Source of the DNA: Atopobiaceae bacterium
Lineage (GTDB): Bacteria > Actinomycetota > Coriobacteriia > Coriobacteriales > Atopobiaceae
Assembly (NCBI GenBank): GCA_017510875.1
Contig: JAFWLX010000166.1
Coordinates: 1 to 17,433 of the forward strand
Length of the DNA stretch: 17,433 bases
Direction of reading: 5' to 3'
Numbering within the stretch: position 1 is the stretch's first letter; each line of letters begins with the position of its first letter. Under the pieces are notes generated by a model. That model had not been told where the DNA came from. It did no database searches and saw nothing but the letters and a program-made list of their open reading frames with translations. Both the position numbers and the translations under genes were made by a program. Below, piece by piece: positions 6,422-13,214 of the stretch.

Positions 6422-7690
6422 ATGGAAGACGTGAGCTTGGACATTCCTTGGGAGGGCAGGGCCATTGCCCTTCTTGACCTGGACGCCTTCTTTGCGTCGG
6501 TTGAGCAGCTTGACCACCCCGAATGGCGCGGCAAGCCCGTCATAGTTGGCGGCTCGGCCGAGCGTAGGGGCGTTGTCTCCACGGCATCATACGAGGCGCG
6601 CGTCTATGGCGTGCATTCCGCCATGCCCTCTTGGCAGGCAAAGCGCCTTTGTCCGCAGGCCATCTGGACCCATGGGCACTACAAGCGCTATCAGGAGCTC
6701 TCACACCAGGTGATGCAGATAGTTGGGCAAGAGACACCGCTTGTCGAGCAGGTGTCCATTGACGAGGCCTTCTTTGACGTCTCGCCAGGCAGATTTTCCC
6801 GTGAGAACCCCATCGACATCTGCAGGCGCATACAGGCCCGTGTGGCCGATCTGGGCATCACCTGCTCCATTGGCCTGGGCACCAACAAGACCGTGGCAAA
6901 GATTGCCTCCGAGCGACAGAAGCCCAGGGGCCTTACCGTGGTGCTGCCCGGCACAGAGGCAAGCTTTCTGGCCCCCTTGCCCGTACGAGCCATGAGCGGC
7001 ATTGGAAAGGCAACCGAGAGCAGGCTGCAAGAGCTGGGAATACGGACGCTCGGACAGCTTGCAAAGCAGGACGAGAAGCGCATGCAGGCCATCTTTGGCG
7101 TATCAGGCCCACGCATGGTAATGCGCGCCGCAGGGCGAGAGGACTCGGCCGTAAGCGCCATGGATGCCCCAGACGAGATAAAGTCAGTCTCAAACGAGCG
7201 CACCTTTGCACACGACCTCACTACGTGCGAGGAGCTTGAGGCGGCAATCGACCACGTAAGCGCGCTGGTGGGCACAAGGCTACGCAAGAAGAGCCTGGCC
7301 GGCACGCAAGTGACCCTTAAGCTCAAGTTTGACATCATGCACACCCATACGGCACAGCGACAGCTTGCCTCCCCCACCGATGACGAGCATGTATTTGGCG
7401 CGGTGGCACGCGAGCTGCTTGGGAGCCTCTGGGTAGAGGGCACGGGAGTGCGCCTGGTGGGGGTGGCGATAAGCGGCTTTGACGGCGCCCATCCCCAACA
7501 GCTTGGCCTCTTTGAGCAAGAGGACACCGCCGATGCAAAAGGCGGCCGCACGCGCGACTTGCGGGCACTGTCGGTTGCAACCGACAACATCCGCAAGCGC
7601 TTTGGCAACGAGGCGCTTAGCTATGGACGCGAGCTGAGGTTTAGGGACAACGAGTCAGACACGGCGCCCATGGACAAGCGCGACTACTAG
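6422..7690 (+). CDS. dinB: DNA polymerase IV (Y-family, translesion)
   Basis: This Y-family polymerase bypasses damaged template bases with low fidelity. The 422-residue product has the palm motif ALLDLDAFFASVEQ (metal ligand D19, steric-gate F24), SASYEARVYGV-type fingers residues, and SIDEAFFDVS with catalytic D114 and E115. GTNKTVAKIASERQKPRG, a helix-hairpin-helix MSGIGKATESRLQELGI and a little-finger domain follow. QLGLF at 360-364 fits the beta-clamp-binding consensus and is followed by a tail of 58 residues. The start is the ATG at 6422, 13 bases after the kinase stop; no SD is evident, so translation may be coupled to the kinase. A GTG four codons earlier (6410) is the alternative. 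The longer open frame back to 6209 lies inside the kinase gene and was rejected. Linkage to a two-component system is unusual for dinB. Confidence 0.96.
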   Translation: MEDVSLDIPWEGRAIALLDLDAFFASVEQLDHPEWRGKPVIVGGSAERRGVVSTASYEARVYGVHSAMPSWQAKRLCPQAIWTHGHYKRYQELSHQVMQIVGQETPLVEQVSIDEAFFDVSPGRFSRENPIDICRRIQARVADLGITCSIGLGTNKTVAKIASERQKPRGLTVVLPGTEASFLAPLPVRAMSGIGKATESRLQELGIRTLGQLAKQDEKRMQAIFGVSGPRMVMRAAGREDSAVSAMDAPDEIKSVSNERTFAHDLTTCEELEAAIDHVSALVGTRLRKKSLAGTQVTLKLKFDIMHTHTAQRQLASPTDDEHVFGAVARELLGSLWVEGTGVRLVGVAISGFDGAHPQQLGLFEQEDTADAKGGRTRDLRALSVATDNIRKRFGNEALSYGRELRFRDNESDTAPMDKRDY

Positions 7691-7721
7691 TTTGACCTAC
7701 AGCAAATTGCAACCTGCCTGG

Positions 7722-7806
7722 GACAGCAGGGGGCAATCCCTTTCTGTTCTACAAGACAAGATGGCAACCCGTGCTGGGGAACAGAAAGGGGCTGCCCCCT
7801 GCTGTC
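7722..7806. repeat. Long imperfect palindrome (hairpin element A), REP/MITE-like
   Basis: The left arm (7722-7749) and right arm (7779-7806) are inverted copies: 14 exact pairs (GACAGCAGGGGGCA with TGCCCCCTGCTGTC), a two-base non-Watson-Crick step, then 12 exact pairs (CCCTTTCTGTTC with GAACAGAAAGGG). The loop is 29 bases. It lies between the convergent 3' ends of dinB and rsfS. There is no U-tract on either strand, so it is not a standard intrinsic terminator, though so strong a stem could still stop or protect transcripts from both sides. The right flank carries CCCCCGATCCAC (7809-7820), one base from a 12-mer in the second hairpin element at 14731-14742. Mobile or REP origin is inference. 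Confidence 0.85.
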
Positions 7807-7840
7807 ATCCCCCGATCCACAGGTTTTCTGTCTGCATGTG

Positions 7841-8260
7841 CTATTCCTCGGGCATGTCCTCAAAGCCCTCGCCTGCCGAGAGCCATTCGCTCTCGGGCGT
7901 GGCACCCTCAAGGTCAAGCTTTACGTGAGGGGCGTCGCCCCAAAGACGCTCGAGCCGGTAGAACTCGCGTGCCTCCTCGCGGAACACGTGGATGACCACG
8001 GCACCGTAGTCGATAAGCAGCCAGGTGGCACCTGCACGTCCCTCTACCGACAGAGGCTTCTCACCGCAATTAAGGCGCACTTTCTCCTCGATGCCCTCGG
8101 TAACGGCATCCATCATGGGATTGTTTGCCACCGTGCAGATGACGAAGTAGTCGCAGACATCCGACTTCTCGGTAAGGTCGAGGACAAGAATGTCGGTGGC
8201 CTTTTTGTCATCAGCGGCCGTAGCTGCAACCTTTGCCAGTTCTAGAGGTGTGACAGGCAT
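7841..8260 (-). CDS. rsfS: Ribosomal silencing factor RsfS (Iojap family)
   Basis: RsfS binds L14 on the 50S subunit and blocks subunit joining when nutrients are short. The 139-residue product contains the family pattern ATDILVLDLTEKSDVCDYFV, then VEGRAGATWLLIDYGAVVIHVF and EAREFYRLERLWGDAP. After that comes an acidic C-terminal tail of about 28 residues that is longer than the core of the family. The ATG at 8258-8260 has AAGGAG (8266-8271) five bases upstream, overlapping the yqeK stop. It is the last gene of the obgE-proB-nadD-yqeK-rsfS run, and hairpin element A starts 34 bases after its stop codon. Confidence 0.96.
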   Translation of the reverse strand: MPVTPLELAKVAATAADDKKATDILVLDLTEKSDVCDYFVICTVANNPMMDAVTEGIEEKVRLNCGEKPLSVEGRAGATWLLIDYGAVVIHVFREEAREFYRLERLWGDAPHVKLDLEGATPESEWLSAGEGFEDMPEE

Positions 8261-8269
8261 GTAGTCTCC

Positions 8270-8941
8270 TTATCTGTTTGCTTTGCGTGCTAAGGCAAGT
8301 TCATTGTAAATGTCTAGCGTCCCGGGATAAAGGTAGCGTTCGGTGTCTATCACGTACGAGACGCCATGATAGAACGAGGTCCAGTACACATCGGCCAGAG
8401 GGTCACGTGCATCCACCATCTCCCTGACCTCGTGAATGGCCGGCACGTCACGGCGTATGGGCTCGATGCCATCGGCCACAAATATGACCATGTCAAGCGC
8501 TGACATGTGCGCATGCCCTATAGTGTGACGCTCTATGGCCTGCCACACATCATCTGTCACATCCGGATAGCGCTGTGGCAGGTGTCGCGCCGCCGTCATG
8601 CCGTGCAGGAGGGGCTGCACCAGCTCGAGGTCGACACCCATGTCGATTCCCAGCTCCTTGGCAAGCGCCACCTGCTCTGAAGCCGAGAGAACCTTGTCCC
8701 AGTCGTGCAGAATGCCCGACACGCGAGCCTTAAGCGGGTCCTCGCCATACATAAGCGCAATCTGCTCGGCCGTCTGGGCAACCGACAGCGAGTGCCGATA
8801 CCGCGCAGGCTTTGCCGCCTCCATATGCTCGCGCAAGTCTTCCTCAAGCTGGGCTATGAACTTACGCTCGTGCTTGGTGTAGTGAGGCTTCTTTGCGCCG
8901 CACTCCCACGTCCCGTCATCTGCATAGGGCATTGCGCTCAC
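8270..8941 (-). CDS. yqeK: HD-domain hydrolase YqeK (bis(5'-nucleosyl)-tetraphosphatase, symmetrical, type)
   Basis: YqeK-type HD proteins hydrolyse diadenosine tetraphosphate to ADP in Firmicutes and related groups. The 223-residue product shows the metal-binding pattern expected of the family: H50 in RYRHSLSV, H79-D80 in ILHDWDK, H113 in LLHG, H139 in IERHTIG and D157 in VADGIEP. Metals and substrate are inferred from the family. The first 25 residues are not conserved. The start is GTG at 8939-8941, overlapping the nadD TGA by four bases; an ATG three codons in (8930-8932) is equally possible because SD-like AAGGA and GGTGA fit either one imperfectly. The order nadD-yqeK-rsfS is widely conserved. 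Confidence 0.93.
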   Translation of the reverse strand: MSAMPYADDGTWECGAKKPHYTKHERKFIAQLEEDLREHMEAAKPARYRHSLSVAQTAEQIALMYGEDPLKARVSGILHDWDKVLSASEQVALAKELGIDMGVDLELVQPLLHGMTAARHLPQRYPDVTDDVWQAIERHTIGHAHMSALDMVIFVADGIEPIRRDVPAIHEVREMVDARDPLADVYWTSFYHGVSYVIDTERYLYPGTLDIYNELALARKANR

Positions 8942-9660
8942 CGTTCCTTCTCGTCAAGCTGGTCCGCACCGGCACCGTACAGATGGTACTTGTGCACATA
9001 GCCCATCACCGAGTCGGGCGTAAGGTAGCGGAGGCTCTCCCTCTTGCCCACACGCTCGCGCAGGTAGCTTGACGAGATGGCCAGCGCGGGCACCTCGAGG
9101 TAGGTTACGTCAAAGCTGTAGGGCGAAGCGGCAAAGGCAGATTGTGCGCAGCTAAGGTCGTATCCCGGCCTTGTGGCACCCACCAGGTGCGCCAGCTTGG
9201 CAATGGTGCCGGCGTCGCGCCAGGTGGTTACCTCGGCTATGGCATCTGCGCCCGTTATGAAGTAGAACTCGACGTTTTGGGGGTACACCTGGCGAAGGCG
9301 GCTTAGGGTCTCGGCCGTGTACGTGACGCCGTCGTAATCAACCTCAAAGCGACTCGCCCTAAAATGCGGGTTGTCTGACGTTGCAAGCAGGGTCATGGCG
9401 TAGCGGTCCTTGCCAGAGGACACGCGCTTGTTCTGCTTGAAGGCAGGAATGCCCGCAGGCATGAACACCACCACATCCAAACCAAGCATCTCGTATGCCG
9501 CCTCGGCAGCCACCAGGTGACCATGGTGGATAGGATCAAAGGTGCCACCCATTATGCCCAGACGATAGGTGCGCGATGCATCGCCACCCAGCTGGGGCAG
9601 ATCTCCCCGCTCCACAGCAACACCGGTGGCCATGCAATCGTCATTGCTTTTCACTGCCAT
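8938..9660 (-). CDS. nadD: Nicotinate-nucleotide adenylyltransferase
   Basis: NadD adenylates nicotinate mononucleotide with ATP, giving deamido-NAD, a required step in NAD synthesis. The 240-residue protein has the nucleotidyltransferase signature GGTFDPIHHGHLVAAE at about 38-53 and the C-terminal ISSSYLRERV motif that contacts ATP. FITGADAIAEVTTW lies between them. About 30 extra residues precede the core. The ATG at 9658-9660 is fixed by AAAAGGAG (9666-9673) five bases upstream. The gene follows proB by 32 bases and overlaps yqeK by four. In many Gram-positives proA sits between proB and nadD; here it is absent. Confidence 0.96.
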   Translation of the reverse strand: MAVKSNDDCMATGVAVERGDLPQLGGDASRTYRLGIMGGTFDPIHHGHLVAAEAAYEMLGLDVVVFMPAGIPAFKQNKRVSSGKDRYAMTLLATSDNPHFRASRFEVDYDGVTYTAETLSRLRQVYPQNVEFYFITGADAIAEVTTWRDAGTIAKLAHLVGATRPGYDLSCAQSAFAASPYSFDVTYLEVPALAISSSYLRERVGKRESLRYLTPDSVMGYVHKYHLYGAGADQLDEKER

Positions 9661-9692
9661 TGCGACTCCTTTTACGTCAAGTGGCCACGGGA

Positions 9693-10817
9693 CTAGAACA
9701 CGAGCAGCTCGTCTCGATGTATGGCGGGCTGACCGGACTTGTTGGGCATAAAACGGGCAATGACGTCAAGCTTAAGGCCACGCACGCGCACCATGTCGTC
9801 AGACGAGAACCTAACGATGCCGCGGCCAATGAGCGTGCCCTGCGGGGTGACCACGTTGACCACATCTCCCGCATCGTAGGTACCCTCGGTTTCTATCACA
9901 CCCACCGGCAAAACGGACGCACCACGCTTGATGACCGCCGCACAAGCGCCCTCATCCAAAGTGAGGGTTCCGCGCGGCACCTCGGCAAGCCCAATCCAAA
10001 ACTTGCGAGGGTTCTCGCGACCCGTGCCCCTTGGAGCCTCAAAACGCGTACCAACCGCCTTGCCCTGTACCACGTCAAAAAGCACCTGGGGCTGGCGCCC
10101 CTTGCAAATGATGGTGGGGATACCAGCTGCAAGCAGCGCACGCGCCGCCCGTAGCTTGGTTGCCATGCCGCCCGTGCCCACAGCAGAGCCCGCGCCTCCC
10201 GCCATGGCCATGATGTCCTCGTCAATGCGCGACACATGCTCAATGAGCGTTGCGCTTGGGTCAACAGAAGGGTTGGTCGTATAGAGGCCATCGATATCGG
10301 ACATGATCACATAGAGGTCTGCGCCAATGAGCGTGGCCACAATCGCACCCAGCATATCGTTGTCACCAAAGGCAAACTCGGCAACCGAGACGGTGTCATT
10401 CTCGTTGACCACGGGAACCACACCCAGCTCAAGAAGCCTCTCGAGCGTGTTGCGAGCGTTGAGGTATCCCTCGCGGTCCACCACATCGCGCCTGGTAAGC
10501 AGCACCTGCCCGCAGGGGATACCCTGCTTGGCCAGCACGTCTGCATATACCTCGGTAAGGGCCGCCTGTCCGCACGCCGCACAGGCCTGCAGGCTGGGCA
10601 TGTCTTGGGGCCGCTGTGTAAAACCCAGGCGTTCCATACCGGCAGCAGCCGCACCCGACGACACGACCACTACGCTCTTGCCCATCTCTTTCAGGCTCAC
10701 CACCTGGTCACACAAGCTGGCAATGAACGTGCGGTCCACCGCCCCCCGCTCGTCCACCAGGGTAGACGAACCAATCTTGACCACAACGATGTCGGTCTGT
10801 CCCGATAGGTCGGCCAT
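9693..10817 (-). CDS. proB: Glutamate 5-kinase with C-terminal PUA domain
   Basis: ProB phosphorylates glutamate to gamma-glutamyl phosphate, the first and usually feedback-inhibited step of proline synthesis. The product (374 residues) has an amino-acid kinase domain with VVVKIGSSTL (11-20), VVSSGAAAAGMERLG, VVPVVNENDTVS, FGDNDMLGAIVA and MSDIDGLYTTNP. A PUA domain follows from about residue 275 (GTLTLDEGACAAVIKRGAS). The ATG at 10815-10817 is preferred because GGGGGAG (10823-10829) lies five bases upstream; a GTG at 10821-10823 overlaps the obgE stop but sits on top of that SD. The proA partner is not adjacent. It is probably co-transcribed with obgE and nadD. Confidence 0.96.
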   Translation of the reverse strand: MADLSGQTDIVVVKIGSSTLVDERGAVDRTFIASLCDQVVSLKEMGKSVVVVSSGAAAAGMERLGFTQRPQDMPSLQACAACGQAALTEVYADVLAKQGIPCGQVLLTRRDVVDREGYLNARNTLERLLELGVVPVVNENDTVSVAEFAFGDNDMLGAIVATLIGADLYVIMSDIDGLYTTNPSVDPSATLIEHVSRIDEDIMAMAGGAGSAVGTGGMATKLRAARALLAAGIPTIICKGRQPQVLFDVVQGKAVGTRFEAPRGTGRENPRKFWIGLAEVPRGTLTLDEGACAAVIKRGASVLPVGVIETEGTYDAGDVVNVVTPQGTLIGRGIVRFSSDDMVRVRGLKLDVIARFMPNKSGQPAIHRDELLVF

Positions 10818-10819
10818 CG

Positions 10820-12232
10820 TCACTCCCCCATATCCTGCACGTCAGCGGACGATTCCGCGTCAGCGAACATCATCACCTCGTCGTCTGCAAAGTCTTCCTC
10901 GTCGTCGTGTGCGCCCTCGTAGGTGAAGGCATAGCCAAGTATGCGCACCTCGTCACCCTGCTTGCATCCATGCTTTGCCAGAAGGTCATCAAAGCCCATG
11001 CGGTCAAAGCGACGCTGCAGGTAGGCAACGGCCTCGTCGTTGTCCCAATCGGTCTGCACCACCATGCGCTCGATGGCTCCGCCGCTTACGCGCCATACGT
11101 CGCGCTCCTCGCGCGTAATGGTTATCTGCTGGTCACGGCGGCGTCGCTCGCGCTCGACGGCGGCGTTGAAATCGACGGTAGGAGCATCGGCGGCAATGTC
11201 CTGGCGCAGCTCTGCCACCTGGGCCGCACACACGGTAACCAGCTCGTCGAGCCCCTGCCCCGTGGCAGCGGACACCTCAAAGTACTGATGGCCGTCACGC
11301 TCAGCCGCCTCACGCACAAACATCGAGGCAACATCGCTTCCGGGTATGTCGCACTTGTTGCCCACCACTATCTGTGGGCGCTCGGCAAGCTCTGAGGCAT
11401 AGGCCGCCAGCTCTTCGTTTATGGTCTGGTAGTCAAGCAGGGGATCGCGATTCTCTAGGCCGCCGCTGAGGTCAACCACATGCAGGATGAGCGCCGTGCG
11501 CTCTATGTGACGCAAGAACTCGTGTCCCAGGCCTCTGCCCTGGCTGGCGCCCTCGATAAGACCAGGCACGTCTGCCACCACAAACGACTCGCCCGTCTTG
11601 GCGCGGGCAACGCCCAGATTGGGCACCAGCGTGGTAAAGGGATAGTCGGCAATCTTCGGACGCGCCGCCGATATGCGCGCGATGATAGAGCTCTTGCCCA
11701 CCGACGGCATGCCCACAAGGGCCGCGTCGGCCATGAGCTTCATCTCTAGCTCGATCCAGTGCTCGATTGCCGGCTCGCCCTTCTCGGCAAAGGCCGGCGC
11801 ACGCCTGACCGAGCTCACAAAGTGTATGTTGCCCTTGCCGCCCATGCCGCCCGGAGCCACCACCACGCGATCCCCCGGATGCGTAAGGTCGCAGATGTCA
11901 TAGGCGGGCTGCATGGTTGCAGAGTCAAGCTCGCGCACCACCGTTCCCAGAGGCACGCGCAGAATCAGGTCCTCGCCATCTTTGCCGTGTCGGCGGGCAC
12001 CCTTGCCATGGGTGCCACGCTCGGCGCGAAAATGATGCTTGTAGCGATAGTCGATAAGCGACGAGAGCTGCGGGTCGGCCTCAAGGATCACCGAGCCGCC
12101 GTTGCCGCCGTCTCCGCCATCAGGGCCACCTTTGGGCACGAAGGCCTCGCGCCTGAACGACATGCAGCCGGCTCCGCCATCGCCTCCACGGACGTTTATC
12201 CTGCATAGGTCAGTGAATGTTGCGGTAGGCAC
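10820..12232 (-). CDS. obgE: GTPase ObgE/CgtA
   Basis: Obg is an essential GTPase acting in late 50S assembly and in growth and stress signalling. The 470-residue product has the Gly-rich Obg fold (1-160, with RGGDGGAGCMSFRREAFVP and GGPDGGDGGNGGSV). The G domain has P-loop GMPSVGKSS (174-182), DVPG (221-224), NKCD (292-295) and a SAATG G5 motif. An OCT domain (about 355-440, with VWRVSGGAIERMV) and a strongly acidic tail complete it. The OCT domain marks the actinobacterial/Firmicute form. The only suitable start is GTG at 12230-12232, with AGAGG about five bases upstream. It is separated from rpmA by an intrinsic terminator. Confidence 0.97.
   Translation of the reverse strand: MPTATFTDLCRINVRGGDGGAGCMSFRREAFVPKGGPDGGDGGNGGSVILEADPQLSSLIDYRYKHHFRAERGTHGKGARRHGKDGEDLILRVPLGTVVRELDSATMQPAYDICDLTHPGDRVVVAPGGMGGKGNIHFVSSVRRAPAFAEKGEPAIEHWIELEMKLMADAALVGMPSVGKSSIIARISAARPKIADYPFTTLVPNLGVARAKTGESFVVADVPGLIEGASQGRGLGHEFLRHIERTALILHVVDLSGGLENRDPLLDYQTINEELAAYASELAERPQIVVGNKCDIPGSDVASMFVREAAERDGHQYFEVSAATGQGLDELVTVCAAQVAELRQDIAADAPTVDFNAAVERERRRRDQQITITREERDVWRVSGGAIERMVVQTDWDNDEAVAYLQRRFDRMGFDDLLAKHGCKQGDEVRILGYAFTYEGAHDDEEDFADDEVMMFADAESSADVQDMGE
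10823..10829 (-). promoter_or_regulatory. SD that decides the proB start
   Basis: On the minus strand GGGGGAG lies five bases before the ATG at 10817. It overlaps the upstream GTG at 10823, making that GTG an unlikely start. Confidence 0.75.
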
Positions 12233-12268
12233 AGGACCTCTTTTCCTTGGTTGCCAGTGTTTCTAGAC

Positions 12269-12274
12269 AATATA
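12269..12274 (-). promoter_or_regulatory. Possible -10 element for obgE downstream of the rpmA terminator
   Basis: TATATT on the minus strand differs from the -10 consensus by one base and lies 36 bases before the obgE GTG. No good -35 is present at the right distance (it would fall in the terminator stem), so this is only a candidate. Confidence 0.3.
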
Positions 12275-12277
12275 GAC

Positions 12278-12303
12278 AAAAAGTCCCCCGAACGTGTCGG
12301 GGG
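12278..12303 (-). terminator. Intrinsic terminator after rpmA
   Basis: Read on the minus strand, CCCCCGA and TCGGGGG form a seven-pair GC-rich stem with a five-base loop, followed by AC and five T residues. It lies 24 bases after the rpmA stop, between rpmA and obgE. It probably reduces read-through so that L21/L27 are made in excess over ObgE. Confidence 0.88.
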
Positions 12304-12327
12304 CCCTGAGCGTCAAGTGGTGAGAGG

Positions 12328-12579
12328 CTACGCCTGCGTGCGAACGTGAACGTAGTGCTTCTTGCCCTTCTTGAACTCGACAACACCGTCAACCCGAGCA
12401 AACAGCGTGTCGTCCTTGCCACGACCAACGTTCTCGCCCGGGGTGATGTGCGTACCACGCTGACGAACGATGATCTGACCGGTCTTGATGGCCTGGCCAC
12501 CATAGATCTTGGTGCCCAGACGCTGTGAGTTGGAGTCGCGGCCATTACGCGATGAGCCAAGGCCTTTCTTGTGCGCCAT
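12328..12579 (-). CDS. rpmA: 50S ribosomal protein L27
   Basis: L27 lies near the peptidyl-transferase centre of the 50S subunit. The 83-residue product starts MAHKKGLGSSRNGRDSNSQR and contains GGQAIKTGQIIVRQRGTH, full length for the family. It begins directly at the mature N-terminus, with none of the cleavable nine-or-so residue leader found in most Firmicutes. The ATG at 12577-12579 has AGG about seven bases upstream. It follows rplU by 44 bases and is followed by a strong intrinsic terminator. Confidence 0.98.
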   Translation of the reverse strand: MAHKKGLGSSRNGRDSNSQRLGTKIYGGQAIKTGQIIVRQRGTHITPGENVGRGKDDTLFARVDGVVEFKKGKKHYVHVRTQA

Positions 12580-12623
12580 GTCTTTACCTGCCTATCTCTT
12601 GGTGTGGATCTTGGTAAGCCGAG

Positions 12624-12932
12624 TTACGCGGGAATCTCGACAACCTGAAGCTTGGTCAGGTTCTGGCGATGACCCTTGGTGCGGTGATAGCGCTTACGCT
12701 TCTTGAACTTGAAGATAAGCTGCTTCTTGCCCTTAAACTGATCAAGAACCTCGGCGGTGACCTTCTTGTTGGCCAGCTCGTCAGCTTTAACGACCGTCTT
12801 CTCACCATCATTGATCATGAGAACATCAAGCTCGACCTTGTCGCCAGGTTGCGCGTCGAGCTTCTCGACGTCGATGACGTCGCCCTTGGCAACCTTATAC
12901 TGCTTGCCACCAGTAGAAACGATTGCGTACAT
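12624..12932 (-). CDS. rplU: 50S ribosomal protein L21
   Basis: L21 binds 23S rRNA in the 50S subunit. The 102-residue product begins MYAIVSTGGKQYKVAKGD and ends with the basic stretch FKFKKRKRYHRTKGHRQNLT and the typical VVEIPA-like end. The ATG at 12930-12932 is chosen because L21 proteins begin at this MYAIV motif, and GAAGGG (12940-12945) lies seven bases upstream. The frame remains open upstream to 12971, but those 13 residues are not family-like and lie in the predicted leader. It is the first gene of the rplU-rpmA unit. Confidence 0.98.
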   Translation of the reverse strand: MYAIVSTGGKQYKVAKGDVIDVEKLDAQPGDKVELDVLMINDGEKTVVKADELANKKVTAEVLDQFKGKKQLIFKFKKRKRYHRTKGHRQNLTKLQVVEIPA

Positions 12933-12973
12933 TTCAAAACCCTTCATTGCTGATGTTAGTGCAACAGTCAACT

Positions 12974-13002
12974 ATCTTACTAGCGGAAATGCTTCTGGTC
13001 AA
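12974..13002 (-). promoter_or_regulatory. Promoter for rplU-rpmA
   Basis: On the minus strand TTGACC (12997-13002) and TAAGAT (12974-12979) are separated by exactly 17 bases, close to the sigma-70/SigA consensus. Transcription would begin near 12967, giving a leader of only about 35 bases. Confidence 0.72.
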
Positions 13003-13214
13003 TGGGTGAATACCACATCAGGAGCAAAAAACCGCCTTAGAGAGAATACCGTCACCCACAAGATATAGGTGTGGGGACGAGCAGCTCCACAAGACAAGCA
13101 GATATTGAGTATTAGGCACCGTTAGCGAGCGCTCTTCCTCGGTTGATGGTGCGGCTTGTTAGACGCTGGCTTTTACTGGGTACATACAGGGCATCCACGA
13201 CCAAAGGAGCTCGC
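13003..13214 (+). promoter_or_regulatory. Divergent spacer upstream of the EcsC-like gene
   Basis: This holds the plus-strand upstream region. The best promoter guess is TTGTTA (13156-13161) with TACATA (13181-13186), but the 19-base spacing is poor. A strong SD (AAAGGAG, 13203-13209) lies five bases before the ATG at 13215. At 13055-13091 are three short segments (CCCACA, TGTGGGG, CTCCACA) of which the middle can pair with either neighbour. No gene is visible here. Confidence 0.3.

Noticed and set aside
5611..6582. Minus-strand open frame of 323 codons over the kinase and dinB start
   Set aside because: It crosses two well-supported plus-strand genes, has no SD or recognisable domain, and follows from codon bias.
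6691..7608. Minus-strand open frame of 305 codons inside dinB
   Set aside because: Low-complexity Ser/Arg-rich product antisense to a complete DinB.
7722..7806. Reading the dinB/rsfS palindrome as a simple intrinsic terminator
   Set aside because: No U-tract on either strand, and the 28-pair stem with a 29-base loop is well beyond normal terminator size.
12933..12970. L21-type autoregulatory leader RNA
   Set aside because: The predicted leader is only about 35 bases and shows no stable structure.
12933..12971. Longer rplU start at 12971
   Set aside because: The extra 13 residues are not L21-like, the start would sit at about the predicted transcription start, and an SD supports 12932.
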